DNA of 14,171 nucleotides from an archaeon (GTDB taxonomy: Archaea > Thermoproteota > Nitrososphaeria > Nitrososphaerales > CADDZS01): assembly GCA_021806865.1 (NCBI GenBank), contig JAKAPU010000056.1, forward strand, positions 1 through 14,171, in the 5' to 3' direction. Below the pieces are notes generated by a model. It was not told where the DNA came from. It did not search any database and saw only the letters and a list, made by a program, of their open reading frames with translations. How positions within the stretch are numbered: the first letter of the stretch is position 1; each line of letters starts with the position of its first letter. Made by a program: the position numbers and the translations under genes. Positions 1-7,716 of this stretch are shown in pieces.

Positions 1-10
1 AATTTTTTCG

Positions 11-39
11 CGCCATTTTTCTGGCGTCTTCTCTTTTTT
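11..39 (+). terminator. Possible hairpin plus T-tract terminator
   Basis: CGCCA (11-15) and TGGCG (22-26) form a 5-bp stem with a 6-nt loop, followed by a pyrimidine tract with a run of six T (27-39). This could end a + strand transcript entering from the left. Archaeal termination depends mainly on T-tracts, so the hairpin may be incidental. Confidence 0.3.
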
Positions 40-93
40 CTGAACACATGGTTTTCTAGTACTATCCTCGCCTCAATACCTCGCGCTCATATC

Positions 94-160
94 GATTAAA
101 TACGATTTGGCGCTCCATTGAGAATATGAGGCAATTAGCTTGCGCCATGATTTATGGCGC
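94..160 (+). promoter_or_regulatory. Putative promoter and inverted repeat upstream of the PadR-type gene
   Basis: An AT-rich box resembling an archaeal TATA element (GATTAAATA, about 94-102) would place transcription start near 122-128. A perfect 7-bp inverted repeat follows, GCGCCAT (142-148) and ATGGCGC (154-160), with a 5-nt spacer. If translation starts at 233 this repeat lies in the leader, as an operator or RNA hairpin. If translation starts at TTG 140, it lies in the first codons. Related GGCGC motifs also occur near 106-110. A role in autoregulation is inference. Confidence 0.3.
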
Positions 161-232
161 CAGGACGTCTTATTTGAATCAAAACTGGTGATTGGAGATT
201 TGATTGCGCTAACAAAACTCGAAGAGAAGGGA

Positions 233-955
233 ATGGATCGTCCCTCGAGTACTGTTGCAAGACAGCTGATTGACACAGAGATACTCTACCTCCTGAAGTT
301 CGGGCGAAAGAGTGGTTACGAGCTGAGAAAGCACCTTCTCAGGTCATTTGCCATCAACGTTAGTTACGGGACGCTCTATCCGCATCTTCGCTCATTAGAG
401 AAATCTCATCTGATAGAAGGAGTGTGGCAGCAAAAGGAATCAAGTCTTGCTCTCAGAAAGAGAGTGTACAGCTTGACGCCGGAAGGAATCTCGACGCTGA
501 TTTCTTCAGTGAGAAACCTATCCGACACGGCGCTAACGATGCAATTTGTGCTCTCTGACGTGAACCTGTCGGAAGAGTCGACTCAGAGCGTAGAAATTGG
601 ACAAGTCCTCGAAACTGCTGGTCGATTCTTTTCAAGTCTTGGCTACGACGTAACAAAGAACGTCGCAATCAAGGGTTCATCTGGAGTTGAGCACCAAGTT
701 GAGATATTCGCCACAAGGTCTGCCCCCAAGCTTGAAAAACTGATTCTCAAAATAACTAGAGATGACGTGACAATAGGCTATGTAATGAAATTGCGTGCCT
801 TGGCAAGCGACATATCCGCTTCAAAGGCAATCATCGTGACTCTCGGCAACGCTGATGAAGAGGTGCTGAAGCTTGCCTCTTTTCACGGGATTGTCGTCTG
901 CAAAGGGCCAGAATGGTTCCAAGATGTCATGAAACTGGACGCTGATTTCAAGTAG
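233..955 (+). CDS. PadR-type wHTH regulator fused to a degenerate Mrr-like domain
   Basis: Predicted DNA-binding transcriptional regulator. Numbered from the upstream TTG at 140 (271 aa), a PadR winged helix spans about residues 40-125, with the family's GTLYPHLRSLE motif at 77-87. A second domain (about 155-256) has the layout of Mrr/RE-like PD-(D/E)XK folds: a helix ending in SLGYDV, GVEHQVEIFATR, then LILKI, then a helix and IIVTLGNADEEVLKLASFHGIVV. The acidic residue expected two positions before the core Lys is missing, because LILK replaces the usual (E/Q)xK. The domain therefore probably binds DNA or a ligand rather than cutting. I chose ATG 233 because it starts just ahead of the PadR fold. 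TTG 140 has a GAGG at 128-131 and an open frame, so an N-terminal extension is possible; GTG 188 is a third option. The gene converges with the Lrp-like gene across a 28-bp gap. Confidence 0.8.
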   Translation: MDRPSSTVARQLIDTEILYLLKFGRKSGYELRKHLLRSFAINVSYGTLYPHLRSLEKSHLIEGVWQQKESSLALRKRVYSLTPEGISTLISSVRNLSDTALTMQFVLSDVNLSEESTQSVEIGQVLETAGRFFSSLGYDVTKNVAIKGSSGVEHQVEIFATRSAPKLEKLILKITRDDVTIGYVMKLRALASDISASKAIIVTLGNADEEVLKLASFHGIVVCKGPEWFQDVMKLDADFK

Positions 956-983
956 GTTGAGCTTGCACGGTCCGCACAAGGGA

Positions 984-2078
984 CTACTTTCTTGATTTCG
1001 TGATTTGTTTTGTCACGTCCTCGGCATTGAAGTGCCAGGAGCCCTCTTTGTAAAGATGCGCCGTGAGAGGGAAGGTCAACCTTGATTTCGCATCAAGTAC
1101 AGAAACTTGCAGTTTAGGAGCAGCATCTTCGAGATTCGCTGCGAGATATGACAAAGTGTCGAGGTAGTCGTCCAAGTGTATCATCCCCTGCGCTATGTAG
1201 AGTCCAGAGTCGGAACCGATAGATTCTGACCACAGGAATGGAAGTCTGCTAACGCAGCTTCTCGCGGACCTTTCTTCTGACAATGACAAGTCGTTAAACG
1301 AGAATTGAACTAGCATTACTGGCTGTTTCGTGGTACCGTTCCACTGAACAATGTATTCGTCTACCAGCTTTCCTTCAACGATGTGTTTGTGAAAGTGATA
1401 GAATATGTTGTTCAGTGTCGTCTTCAAGGTTGTCGCAATGTCTGAAAGTCTTGTGAGCGCATCCAATTCGAGTTCGCGCACAATCATGAGATCTAGTTCG
1501 TCAAATTCTGCGACCTTTGGTTCCGGCCATTCCAACTTTGTCTCCTTTCTCAGCTTTCCCCAGTCAATTCGCCACGAGCCGTGTTTGAGATCAAAGAATT
1601 CTGATTGTATCATGTGAAACTTTTGAGACGAGATTGTGTTCACACTTACATCTTTGAGCACACCTTCCTCTGCAAGTCCGCGCAGAAACTTGCGAAGTGT
1701 AGAGAAAGATGTGTCTATCGAACGCGGAAAGGCAAATTCACAGATGTAGTCATTACTGGGAAGCCTCCTTGAGGCAGAGACAAGAAATGCTTGATCCGCC
1801 AGGATGCTGAACAGTTTCTTTTCATTCACACTTGCTTTTTCTGAGAGCCTGAAGTAAGCATAATAGCGAGTCAGACCGAACTTGTTGTAGTCTACGCTGG
1901 CATGAACAGAAAGTCCTCTCTTGAGCATACCCTTGACTTTGTATCTTGTGGTTTCAACTGGCATGTGCAAAGCTTTGGCAAGCTCGACAATGTTTCTCCC
2001 TCCTCCTGTCCTGATTTCTGGAATCGCTCGTTGAAGAAAGTCTCTGGGCGGCGCGCTCGACAATGTGCTCAAATGCAA
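984..2078 (-). CDS. Tandem Lrp/AsnC-like transcriptional regulator with two wHTH domains
   Basis: A 364-aa regulator that looks like two Lrp/AsnC-type halves in one chain. The first wHTH is about residues 15-60 (NIVELAKALHMPVETTRYKVKGM). It is followed by a ligand/oligomerisation-type domain (about 65-150). The second wHTH is about 192-246 (FDELDLMIVRELELDALTRL, then SDIATTLKTTLNNIFYHFHK), followed by a second alpha/beta domain (about 250-345). Typical Lrp proteins are about 150 aa, so this is a duplication or fusion. The start is TTG 2078. TTG 2072 lies about 26 nt from a TATA-like ATTAATAT (minus strand, 2095-2102) and would suit a leaderless transcript. The gene is divergent from the CoA ligase across about 95 bp, which suggests it regulates that gene and itself. 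The ligand is unknown; the paaK neighbour makes an aromatic acid or its CoA ester a reasonable guess. Confidence 0.75.
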   Translation of the reverse strand: MHLSTLSSAPPRDFLQRAIPEIRTGGGRNIVELAKALHMPVETTRYKVKGMLKRGLSVHASVDYNKFGLTRYYAYFRLSEKASVNEKKLFSILADQAFLVSASRRLPSNDYICEFAFPRSIDTSFSTLRKFLRGLAEEGVLKDVSVNTISSQKFHMIQSEFFDLKHGSWRIDWGKLRKETKLEWPEPKVAEFDELDLMIVRELELDALTRLSDIATTLKTTLNNIFYHFHKHIVEGKLVDEYIVQWNGTTKQPVMLVQFSFNDLSLSEERSARSCVSRLPFLWSESIGSDSGLYIAQGMIHLDDYLDTLSYLAANLEDAAPKLQVSVLDAKSRLTFPLTAHLYKEGSWHFNAEDVTKQITKSRK

Positions 2079-2172
2079 AGTAGGTGCGTCTCGGATATTA
2101 ATGCATGTTGCCTAAATGCAAAAAATACGAATTGCGCTCTAAAAACAGAATCGACAAAGTGATTTGTTGGAA
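2071..2172. promoter_or_regulatory. Divergent promoter region with 9-bp direct repeats
   Basis: The short space between the Lrp-like gene and the CoA ligase must hold both promoters. On the minus strand ATTAATAT (2095-2102) suits the regulator. On the plus strand TCTAAAAAC (2138-2146) suits a nearly leaderless start at ATG 2173; AAAAAATACG (2120-2129) is an alternative box. The 9-mer AAATGCAAA occurs twice, at 2071-2079 (over the regulator's start) and 2114-2122. An ATGCAT palindrome sits at 2101-2106. These are candidate binding sites for the Lrp-like protein; that is inferred from position only. Confidence 0.4.
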
Positions 2173-3483
2173 ATGCAGGACACCTATTTCAACGAAAAGA
2201 TGGAAAAACTATCACGAAAGGAACTAAGTGAGATTCAGGAAAAACAACTACGATATATTTCGCATTATGCATATGAAAATTCTGTCTTTTACAAGAAAAG
2301 CTTTGACGCGGCAGGCTTGAAGCCTGACGAAGTCCGTTCTATTGAAACATTCCGGAAATTGAAGATATTCACGACCAAGGATGATCTTCGCCATGGATTC
2401 CCTTTCGGAATGCTGGCCGTGCCCAGGGAACGCATCGTTGAGATGCACGCCACTTCAGGTACGACTGGCACTCCGACTCTTGGACTGCACACTGCAAAAG
2501 ATCTCGATGATTGGGGAGAGGTTGCTGCCCGTGCACTCACAATGTCCGGCTTGACAAGCAGTGACATCTTCCAAATAACGCCGAGCCTTGGCATGTTTTC
2601 TGGCGGTTTTGGATTCTATCACGGAGCGCGTAAGGTTGGCTGTACCATTGTACCGGCTAGCGCCGGTTTTTCAAAGCGCCAGATCCAGTTCATGATTGAT
2701 TTCGGAACAACAATGTTCTCAGCGATAGTCTCCTACGCGTTCAGACTCGCCGAAGTGGCGCAGGAGATGGGGATCGACCCAGCGAGAGACACGAAAGTGA
2801 GAAAGGGGATCTTTGGAAGTGAGATATGGACCAAGGAGATGAAGGACAAGATCTCAAAGATTTGGGACATGGATCCGTACGACATTTACGGCTTCACAGA
2901 ACTTTGCGGTCCCGGTGTCGGAAACGATTGCAGAGTTCATGATGGAATACACATCTGGCAGGATTACTACTATACCGAAGTGATCGATCCAAAGACTGGC
3001 GAGTCCGTTGGTCCGGAGGAGGAGGGTGAGCTTGTATTCACAACACTCACAAAGGAAGCGATGCCTCTAATCAGGTACAGGAGCAGGGACATTTCCGCGC
3101 TGATGGACACCGGAATTTGTGAGTGTGGAAGAACGCATCAAAAGTTCAAACCGATCAGAGCAAGAGCCGACGACATGCTCAAGATCTCCGGAGTCAATTT
3201 CTGGCCTTCCGAAGTTGAAAGCGTGCTTCTGAAAGAGGGCGAAGTTGGAACTGAGTACCAGATACGAGTCACGAAGGTGGATTCAACCGACAGAATGCAG
3301 ATAACAGTCGAATCAAAGGAAAGGATCGCAGATCAAAGTGCACGAGAACACCTCGCAAAGAAATTGTCAGCTTCCTTGCACGACATACTTCTATTCAGTC
3401 CAGAAGTGGTGATTGTCGACCCTAACACACTTCCTAGAGTCGAAGTTGGGAAGGCAATCCGAGTGATCGACGAAAGAAAATGA
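2173..3483 (+). CDS. paaK: Phenylacetate-CoA ligase-type AMP-forming enzyme
   Basis: Predicted cytosolic ANL-superfamily ligase that makes the CoA thioester of an aryl or arylacetic acid with ATP hydrolysis to AMP. Numbering is from TTG 2164 (439 aa, normal PaaK length). The P-loop is ATSGTTGTPTLG (96-107), the YGFTEL motif is at 242-247 (PaaK-type YGxxE), and CECG (319-322) is the family's CxCG signature. The hinge region is RADDMLKISGVNFWPSEVE (334-352). LPRVEVGKAIRV carries the C-terminal catalytic Lys at 430. The P-loop position usually occupied by Lys in PaaK (SGTTGKP) is Thr103. ATG 2173 is preferred over the two TTG codons just upstream because a TATA-like box lies about 30 nt before it. 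Substrate is not certain: phenylacetate, benzoate-type or indoleacetate are all possible. It is divergent from the Lrp-like regulator and followed by an MFS transporter on the same strand. Confidence 0.85.
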   Translation: MQDTYFNEKMEKLSRKELSEIQEKQLRYISHYAYENSVFYKKSFDAAGLKPDEVRSIETFRKLKIFTTKDDLRHGFPFGMLAVPRERIVEMHATSGTTGTPTLGLHTAKDLDDWGEVAARALTMSGLTSSDIFQITPSLGMFSGGFGFYHGARKVGCTIVPASAGFSKRQIQFMIDFGTTMFSAIVSYAFRLAEVAQEMGIDPARDTKVRKGIFGSEIWTKEMKDKISKIWDMDPYDIYGFTELCGPGVGNDCRVHDGIHIWQDYYYTEVIDPKTGESVGPEEEGELVFTTLTKEAMPLIRYRSRDISALMDTGICECGRTHQKFKPIRARADDMLKISGVNFWPSEVESVLLKEGEVGTEYQIRVTKVDSTDRMQITVESKERIADQSAREHLAKKLSASLHDILLFSPEVVIVDPNTLPRVEVGKAIRVIDERK

Positions 3484-3493
3484 AAAATTCATT

Positions 3494-3562
3494 GAGTCGA
3501 CTCTATATCGAGAGCGGCGTAGGACTCGAGATATCTCTAGTCTTCGTTGATCTTTATCAACG
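3494..3562 (+). promoter_or_regulatory. Putative MFS promoter with two 10-bp palindromes
   Basis: Between the ligase stop and the transporter are two perfect 10-bp palindromes, GAGTCGACTC (3494-3503) and GAGATATCTC (3528-3537). A TATA-like TTTATCA (3553-3559) follows, about 30 nt before ATG 3586. That spacing fits a leaderless transcript, and the palindromes sit where an operator would be. Short palindromes can occur by chance. Confidence 0.3.
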
Positions 3563-3585
3563 CTGGTTATCTTCAAAATATTAGC

Positions 3586-4755
3586 ATGGCGAATGAGCCG
3601 AGAACGGTGGCTCGACGTACCCTCATCGTTCTTTCTTTGTATCAGTTGCTTTCAAACAACAGATCTAGTCTTTTCACAGTTTACTTCGTACTATTCGTCG
3701 TTCAAAACAACGGAGTTTCCATAGCGCAGGGTTTAACCTCATTTTCCATAGCTTTCGTGTCGGCAAGTCTCGTCAGTCCTTTTGCGGGCCGCCTCTCTGA
3801 CAGACTGGGGCGTCGTCGTTTGTTTCTCCTCTTAGCAGAAGTGACTTCGCTTCCAATGTTTGTTCTAATTCCGATCGCAAAGAATTTCATTTTGGTCAGC
3901 GTCTTGTTCGTCGCTGGAGAAACTCTTCTCTCCTTTGGATCAACCGCGCTCCAAGCATTCGTTGCGGATATCACATCGGTTGAAGAGCGAGCTGGTGGCT
4001 ATGGTTTTCTTAGTGCAATGGGGGCGGCAGGTTCAATCGTTGGGATGATCGCAGCCGGGCTTGTAGGGCAGGCCTTTGGTCTTGGCGCGATCTTCTACAT
4101 GGTTGGATTTCTCATGGCCGGGACGATAACGATCGTGCTTTTTGCTATACCCGAAAGAAACTCTTTGGTCACAAGTGGGAGAAAGCCTATGCGAGAGATG
4201 AAGGGCCTCGCAGTCTTTTCATTTACAACATCTGTTCGAACACTCGGCACAGGAGCAGTTACTGCTTTCTTCGGTACTTATGCCTACGTACTTGGAGCAA
4301 ATCCGATAGAGGTCAGTCTTGTGGCAGTTGCAGGTCTTGGTGCCACCGCAATTCTCGGTTCGCCCCTCGGTCGAAAAGTGGACAGACTGGGCGAAATTCC
4401 AAGCTACATCTATGGCACGATTATCGTAGTACTCTCATTGATGGTATACGCCGTTGCCAGTACCTGGTTCGAGCTTCTTCCGGCGAGGATAATCTACGCA
4501 GCTGGCTTTTCACTTTTGAGTCCGGCGATGCTGAGCTGGGTGACAAAGATAGCCCCAGAAAACAGGAAGGCGGAGTACTTGGGATTTTTCTCAATGATCA
4601 ATTCAACTCTTTGGAGCCTAGGTCCAATCCCTGGCGGAATAGTTGAGGGGACTTACGGAGCACTTGGTCTGTTCGTGTTTGCAACCGGAGCCACAATTGT
4701 GTCACTCGGGTCAGTCTATGTAATCTACTCAAGGAATCCTAACCGAATTGTCTGA
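3586..4755 (+). CDS. Major facilitator superfamily transporter
   Basis: A 389-aa integral membrane protein with about 12 hydrophobic segments, the usual MFS length. The loop between helices 2 and 3 has the canonical motif A, GRLSDRLGRRR (68-78). A weaker repeat of it (GSPLGRKVDRLGE, about 258-270) sits at the equivalent place in the second half, as expected for the duplicated MFS fold. ADITSVEERAGGYG (127-140), between helices 4 and 5, resembles drug/proton antiporter-type families. The open frame extends upstream to TTG 3547, but ATG 3586 gives a normal MFS N-terminus and lies about 30 nt after a TATA-like box. The substrate cannot be told from sequence. Its place after the paaK-like gene allows aromatic acid transport or efflux as a hypothesis. 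Confidence 0.85.
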   Translation: MANEPRTVARRTLIVLSLYQLLSNNRSSLFTVYFVLFVVQNNGVSIAQGLTSFSIAFVSASLVSPFAGRLSDRLGRRRLFLLLAEVTSLPMFVLIPIAKNFILVSVLFVAGETLLSFGSTALQAFVADITSVEERAGGYGFLSAMGAAGSIVGMIAAGLVGQAFGLGAIFYMVGFLMAGTITIVLFAIPERNSLVTSGRKPMREMKGLAVFSFTTSVRTLGTGAVTAFFGTYAYVLGANPIEVSLVAVAGLGATAILGSPLGRKVDRLGEIPSYIYGTIIVVLSLMVYAVASTWFELLPARIIYAAGFSLLSPAMLSWVTKIAPENRKAEYLGFFSMINSTLWSLGPIPGGIVEGTYGALGLFVFATGATIVSLGSVYVIYSRNPNRIV

Positions 4756-4985
4756 CCTTGCCAGTATCAACTTTTCCCGCCTCTGAAGTTGCAGACATGA
4801 CTTCGTAATTGTATCAGTGGGCCTGGCGAAAACCAATTGGAACAGCATCCTGTCAAAGTTAGAATGCGCCAGGGTCGAACTCGGACATTAAGTCAGGCAC
4901 GAAGGCATCTGTTCTTATCGCATCATATTTTACGTACAAACGATTCTAGTTCTTCCCACACTGGGGATAGCCACGCGAGAAAGTG

Positions 4986-5375
4986 TCACACAGACATTTC
5001 CTCATTGAGACGATTTTCGTTTCGAAGCCAGGAAATCAGTTTGTACAGGTCTTCAGAGTCCATTATTTCCAACAAATCCACAGCCAAAGAAAACCCGCTC
5101 GACAGAATTGAGCCACCGTAGATGCGATCTTGGTCTTCCGTTTCCAAACTTTCGTCGTCCGAACGTTTGGATTCGGCGCCTATTTGTTGGATGGTGCGCA
5201 GTATAGAGGTCACCTCTGACATGCTCGATTTGCTTCTGGTTAGTCTATTGAGGATGATCATTTCCGCCGTCAGATAGAGGTCCTGACCAAACTCGGTGTC
5301 TGCTTTCTCAACTTTGTCTATGAGCTGATCAACATCTAGATAATTTTCCGCAGCCATAGAAGGTGCACGCTTCAT
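4986..5375 (-). CDS. Small acidic helical protein of unknown function
   Basis: Not recognised. A 129-aa protein, acidic and predicted mainly alpha-helical, with no signal peptide, membrane segment, cysteine motif or coiled-coil long enough to call. It begins 6 bp after the stop of the 631-aa coiled-coil gene, so the two are almost certainly cotranscribed, and it may be a partner or adaptor of that protein. ATG 5375 is used; an in-frame ATG at 5357 is an alternative. The last residues (WLRNENRLNEEMSV) are strongly charged. The 230 bp beyond its stop, up to the convergent MFS gene, shows no convincing gene or terminator. Confidence 0.65.
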   Translation of the reverse strand: MKRAPSMAAENYLDVDQLIDKVEKADTEFGQDLYLTAEMIILNRLTRSKSSMSEVTSILRTIQQIGAESKRSDDESLETEDQDRIYGGSILSSGFSLAVDLLEIMDSEDLYKLISWLRNENRLNEEMSV

Positions 5376-5381
5376 ACAGGG

Positions 5382-7277
5382 CTACTGATTGACCCTTTGA
5401 ATCTCATCATTTATTGAACTGACCAATTTTGATAGCGGCTCAGAAATCTCTGTTTTTGGAGAGGAGCGGTAGTGCTCCGTGACCCAGGTACTGAAGTGGC
5501 TGGCCACGTTCCACATTGCTATCAAAGCTTCTGTCTCGCTGACCTTCTTTTCATCGAGCAACTCCAAGAGAGGCATGATGTTTCTGTATTTTCCTAGCCT
5601 CTCTCCCGCTTCGAGTGCTGCAGAGACATTCTTGATTTGCGGAGTAGCCTCGTCGAGAGTGTTTTTCAAATGCGTTGAAAAGTCAGCTACGGAAGAGCTC
5701 AGCTGAGATACAGTCGCCTTCATGCTTTCTTTTGAATCTTCGATTGCTTTCTCGATTCTCTGCTGGGAAGAAATCTGAAAATCGCCCAGAGTCTTTTCAT
5801 TTTCGGCCGCTATTCTTGTGAGAGTGGACTGCGCACTTTCGTTGAGACTCGAGAGAGATGAATGAATCTTCGAACTGACCGAGTTTATCTCGGCAACCGC
5901 AGTTTCACCAAGCGCTTTGATTGAAGACTCCATGTTGAGCTTTTCCTGCTTGAGACTCTCTATCGTCTCTTTCAGGGCCGTTGCTTCCGACATTGAAGCA
6001 ACAATTTTCTGGTTTATTTCCTGTTCGAGGCTCTTCAAGCTCGCATAGTTTTTGAGTTGAGATTCTACTGTTGTAAAGTCTAACTTTGAAGACGCAATAA
6101 TTTCGTTCCAGCTCAATATCGTTTTAGCATCGATGCCAATTTCTTTCAAGCTGTTGTACGCATTGATTTCCGGAAGAATTTTGGCATATTCTTCTTCGAG
6201 TCTCTTTACCTTCTTTGAATGGGCGGCCTGTTCTTCCGCAAGTTGTTTCTTTATTTCATCCGCCTCTTCTATGATGCGCGCTTTGCTCTCCTGCAGGCGA
6301 GTCAGCTCTGGCTTCAAGCCAAGGATCGGATCATAGTTATTGAGAATATCTTCTTCGAATTGAGTAAATGCTAAGCGAGTGTCTATTCCTCGGTCAGACG
6401 ATATTCTGACTATTGTTCTATGGATATTACCGACTTGCTCAACACTGAGGTTTGTCTCTTCCAGCTTTTTGATTTCTCTGAGGAAAGCTCTTTTTCCATG
6501 AAGTTCAGCATCCGCTCTGTTCATTTCTTGCTCGAGCTTTGCCTTTTCCTTTTCTAGATCTCCAATAGAATTTAGCCTTGAGATTACTTCCGTTGGATCG
6601 AACTTAGCCGCTTTTATTGCGAGGAGAAAGTTTCTCACAGTCTCAAGGTTGTTTACACTTAATCCTAATGATCGAAGACCCTCTTTTGTTAGCGCATACT
6701 CCCGCAATTTTCTTTCGTCGATTTCATTTTGCGCCATTAACTCTGACTTTTTGTTCTTGAGCCCTGCTATTTCTTCGACGATTCGCCCTTTTTCTTCCTG
6801 TTTTGATTTCAAGTCAGTCGCTGTTTTGTCGTATGCAACTTTGAGCTCGTCGAAGGTCATTCCGTGTCTTTTTTCCAGATTGTTTATGTCAGAAATCTGT
6901 TGTACCAGAGTTTCGGCATCGTATCCCTTTTCTGAGGCTCTGGCATAAACGACGGAGAGAAACTGTTCCAGCTCTGGAAGCCCCACTCCATATTCTTTCA
7001 GAACTCTTGCTACCTTTGCACCCCTCAGCATATCCGCAAGTTCTACTTCGTGTTTGCGCTTGAACCTTGCAACCTCTCCAAGTTCCCCTGCGAGCCGTCC
7101 AACGCCGTACGACTTTGCGACGGGATCTAGCCCCTTTTTCTCCGATTCGGATCCGAATTCGTCAATCGCATTCTCAAGTGCTTCTTTGTCTACCTGCTTT
7201 CCTGAGGCAGCAAGTACTCTGAGATTCTCCTCTTCGTCAAGCCCCTGCAGGTGATTCTTGACTATCTCCTTCTTCAC
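5382..7277 (-). CDS. Large coiled-coil protein with repeated helical modules
   Basis: A 631-aa soluble protein without a signal peptide, membrane segment or P-loop, so not a complete SMC/Rad50 ATPase. Long Glu/Lys-rich heptad segments (about 150-192, 235-272, 325-370, 415-460) alternate with a recurring module of about 45 residues. The modules start near 93 (LKEYGVGLPELEQFL), 201 (LRSLGLSVNNLETVRNFL) and 377 (LKEIGIDAKTILSWNEII), with a longer divergent version near 272 (LEETNLSVEQVGNIH). Each runs L-x2-x-G-[VLI], a helix, a Asp-Pro/Asp-Phe-like turn, a second helix, then Leu-Glu leading into the next coil. Residues about 460-550 are a Ser-rich amphipathic helix resembling long four-helix or tether segments, and 560-631 look globular. 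The start is GTG 7277; no in-frame ATG lies upstream before a stop at 7328, and a TATA-like CTAAAATAAG (minus, about 7325-7335) is present. A scaffold or filament role is a guess. Confidence 0.75.
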   Translation of the reverse strand: MKKEIVKNHLQGLDEEENLRVLAASGKQVDKEALENAIDEFGSESEKKGLDPVAKSYGVGRLAGELGEVARFKRKHEVELADMLRGAKVARVLKEYGVGLPELEQFLSVVYARASEKGYDAETLVQQISDINNLEKRHGMTFDELKVAYDKTATDLKSKQEEKGRIVEEIAGLKNKKSELMAQNEIDERKLREYALTKEGLRSLGLSVNNLETVRNFLLAIKAAKFDPTEVISRLNSIGDLEKEKAKLEQEMNRADAELHGKRAFLREIKKLEETNLSVEQVGNIHRTIVRISSDRGIDTRLAFTQFEEDILNNYDPILGLKPELTRLQESKARIIEEADEIKKQLAEEQAAHSKKVKRLEEEYAKILPEINAYNSLKEIGIDAKTILSWNEIIASSKLDFTTVESQLKNYASLKSLEQEINQKIVASMSEATALKETIESLKQEKLNMESSIKALGETAVAEINSVSSKIHSSLSSLNESAQSTLTRIAAENEKTLGDFQISSQQRIEKAIEDSKESMKATVSQLSSSVADFSTHLKNTLDEATPQIKNVSAALEAGERLGKYRNIMPLLELLDEKKVSETEALIAMWNVASHFSTWVTEHYRSSPKTEISEPLSKLVSSINDEIQRVNQ

Positions 7278-7447
7278 AGGTTTGGTGAGCGTAGTCGTCG
7301 CACTTGATCGGAGTAGTCTTGTGACTTATTTTAGCAGTACGATTTCGGGCTTCGTATTCAGCATAAATGTGCTAGTCTATGCTGCGGTTTTTGTAAGCTC
7401 TCTCAAAAGGTGGTGCCAACAAAATCTCGAGCTACGTGACTGGATTG

Positions 7448-7708
7448 CTATCTCACTGCATCGCTTGAGATTCTAGCCCTTCGCCAATTCGACAATAGTC
7501 CAGCGTTTCTGGCGTAGTCGAGGAGCAGAAAGAGTCCGATGCACACTCCCAGTAATACGTCCAGAGAGTCCGGATAGAATGGAAGATATATCGACTTACC
7601 GACATACTTTCCCCAACCCAAAGATAGTGCTATGGCTGCGACGCCAAGAATTATTTTGCAGGACTCATAGTAGCTGAAACGTATCTTTGATATCGTGCGA
7701 GAAGCCAT
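7448..7708 (-). CDS. Small membrane protein with two predicted TM helices
   Basis: Not recognised. An 86-aa protein with two hydrophobic stretches, about residues 17-38 (CKIILGVAAIALSLGWGKYVG) and 48-64 (LDVLLGVCIGLFLLLDYA), separated by a short loop with aromatic and Pro residues. Arg-rich segments sit on both ends (SRTISKIRFSYY and NWRRARISS), suggesting both termini are cytoplasmic. The frame extends back to 7765, but ATG 7708 is preferred because it starts 8 bp after the stop of the 101-aa gene and gives a compact protein. It is probably cotranscribed with that gene. Confidence 0.55.
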   Translation of the reverse strand: MASRTISKIRFSYYESCKIILGVAAIALSLGWGKYVGKSIYLPFYPDSLDVLLGVCIGLFLLLDYARNAGLLSNWRRARISSDAVR

Positions 7709-7716
7709 CGCTACGA

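Noticed and set aside
4837..5121. 94-aa plus-strand frame between the MFS gene and the 129-aa gene
   Set aside because: It lies mostly antisense to the 129-aa gene, with Ser/Arg/His-rich shadow-like composition and no promoter seen.
5382..7277. SMC/Rad50-type ATPase
   Set aside because: Only the coiled-coil composition matches; no Walker A, Walker B or ABC signature is present.
7258..7476. 72-aa hydrophobic frame on the plus strand
   Set aside because: It overlaps the ends of two minus-strand genes, starts at TTG, and the hydrophobicity is explained by antisense of the promoter region; no homologous motif.
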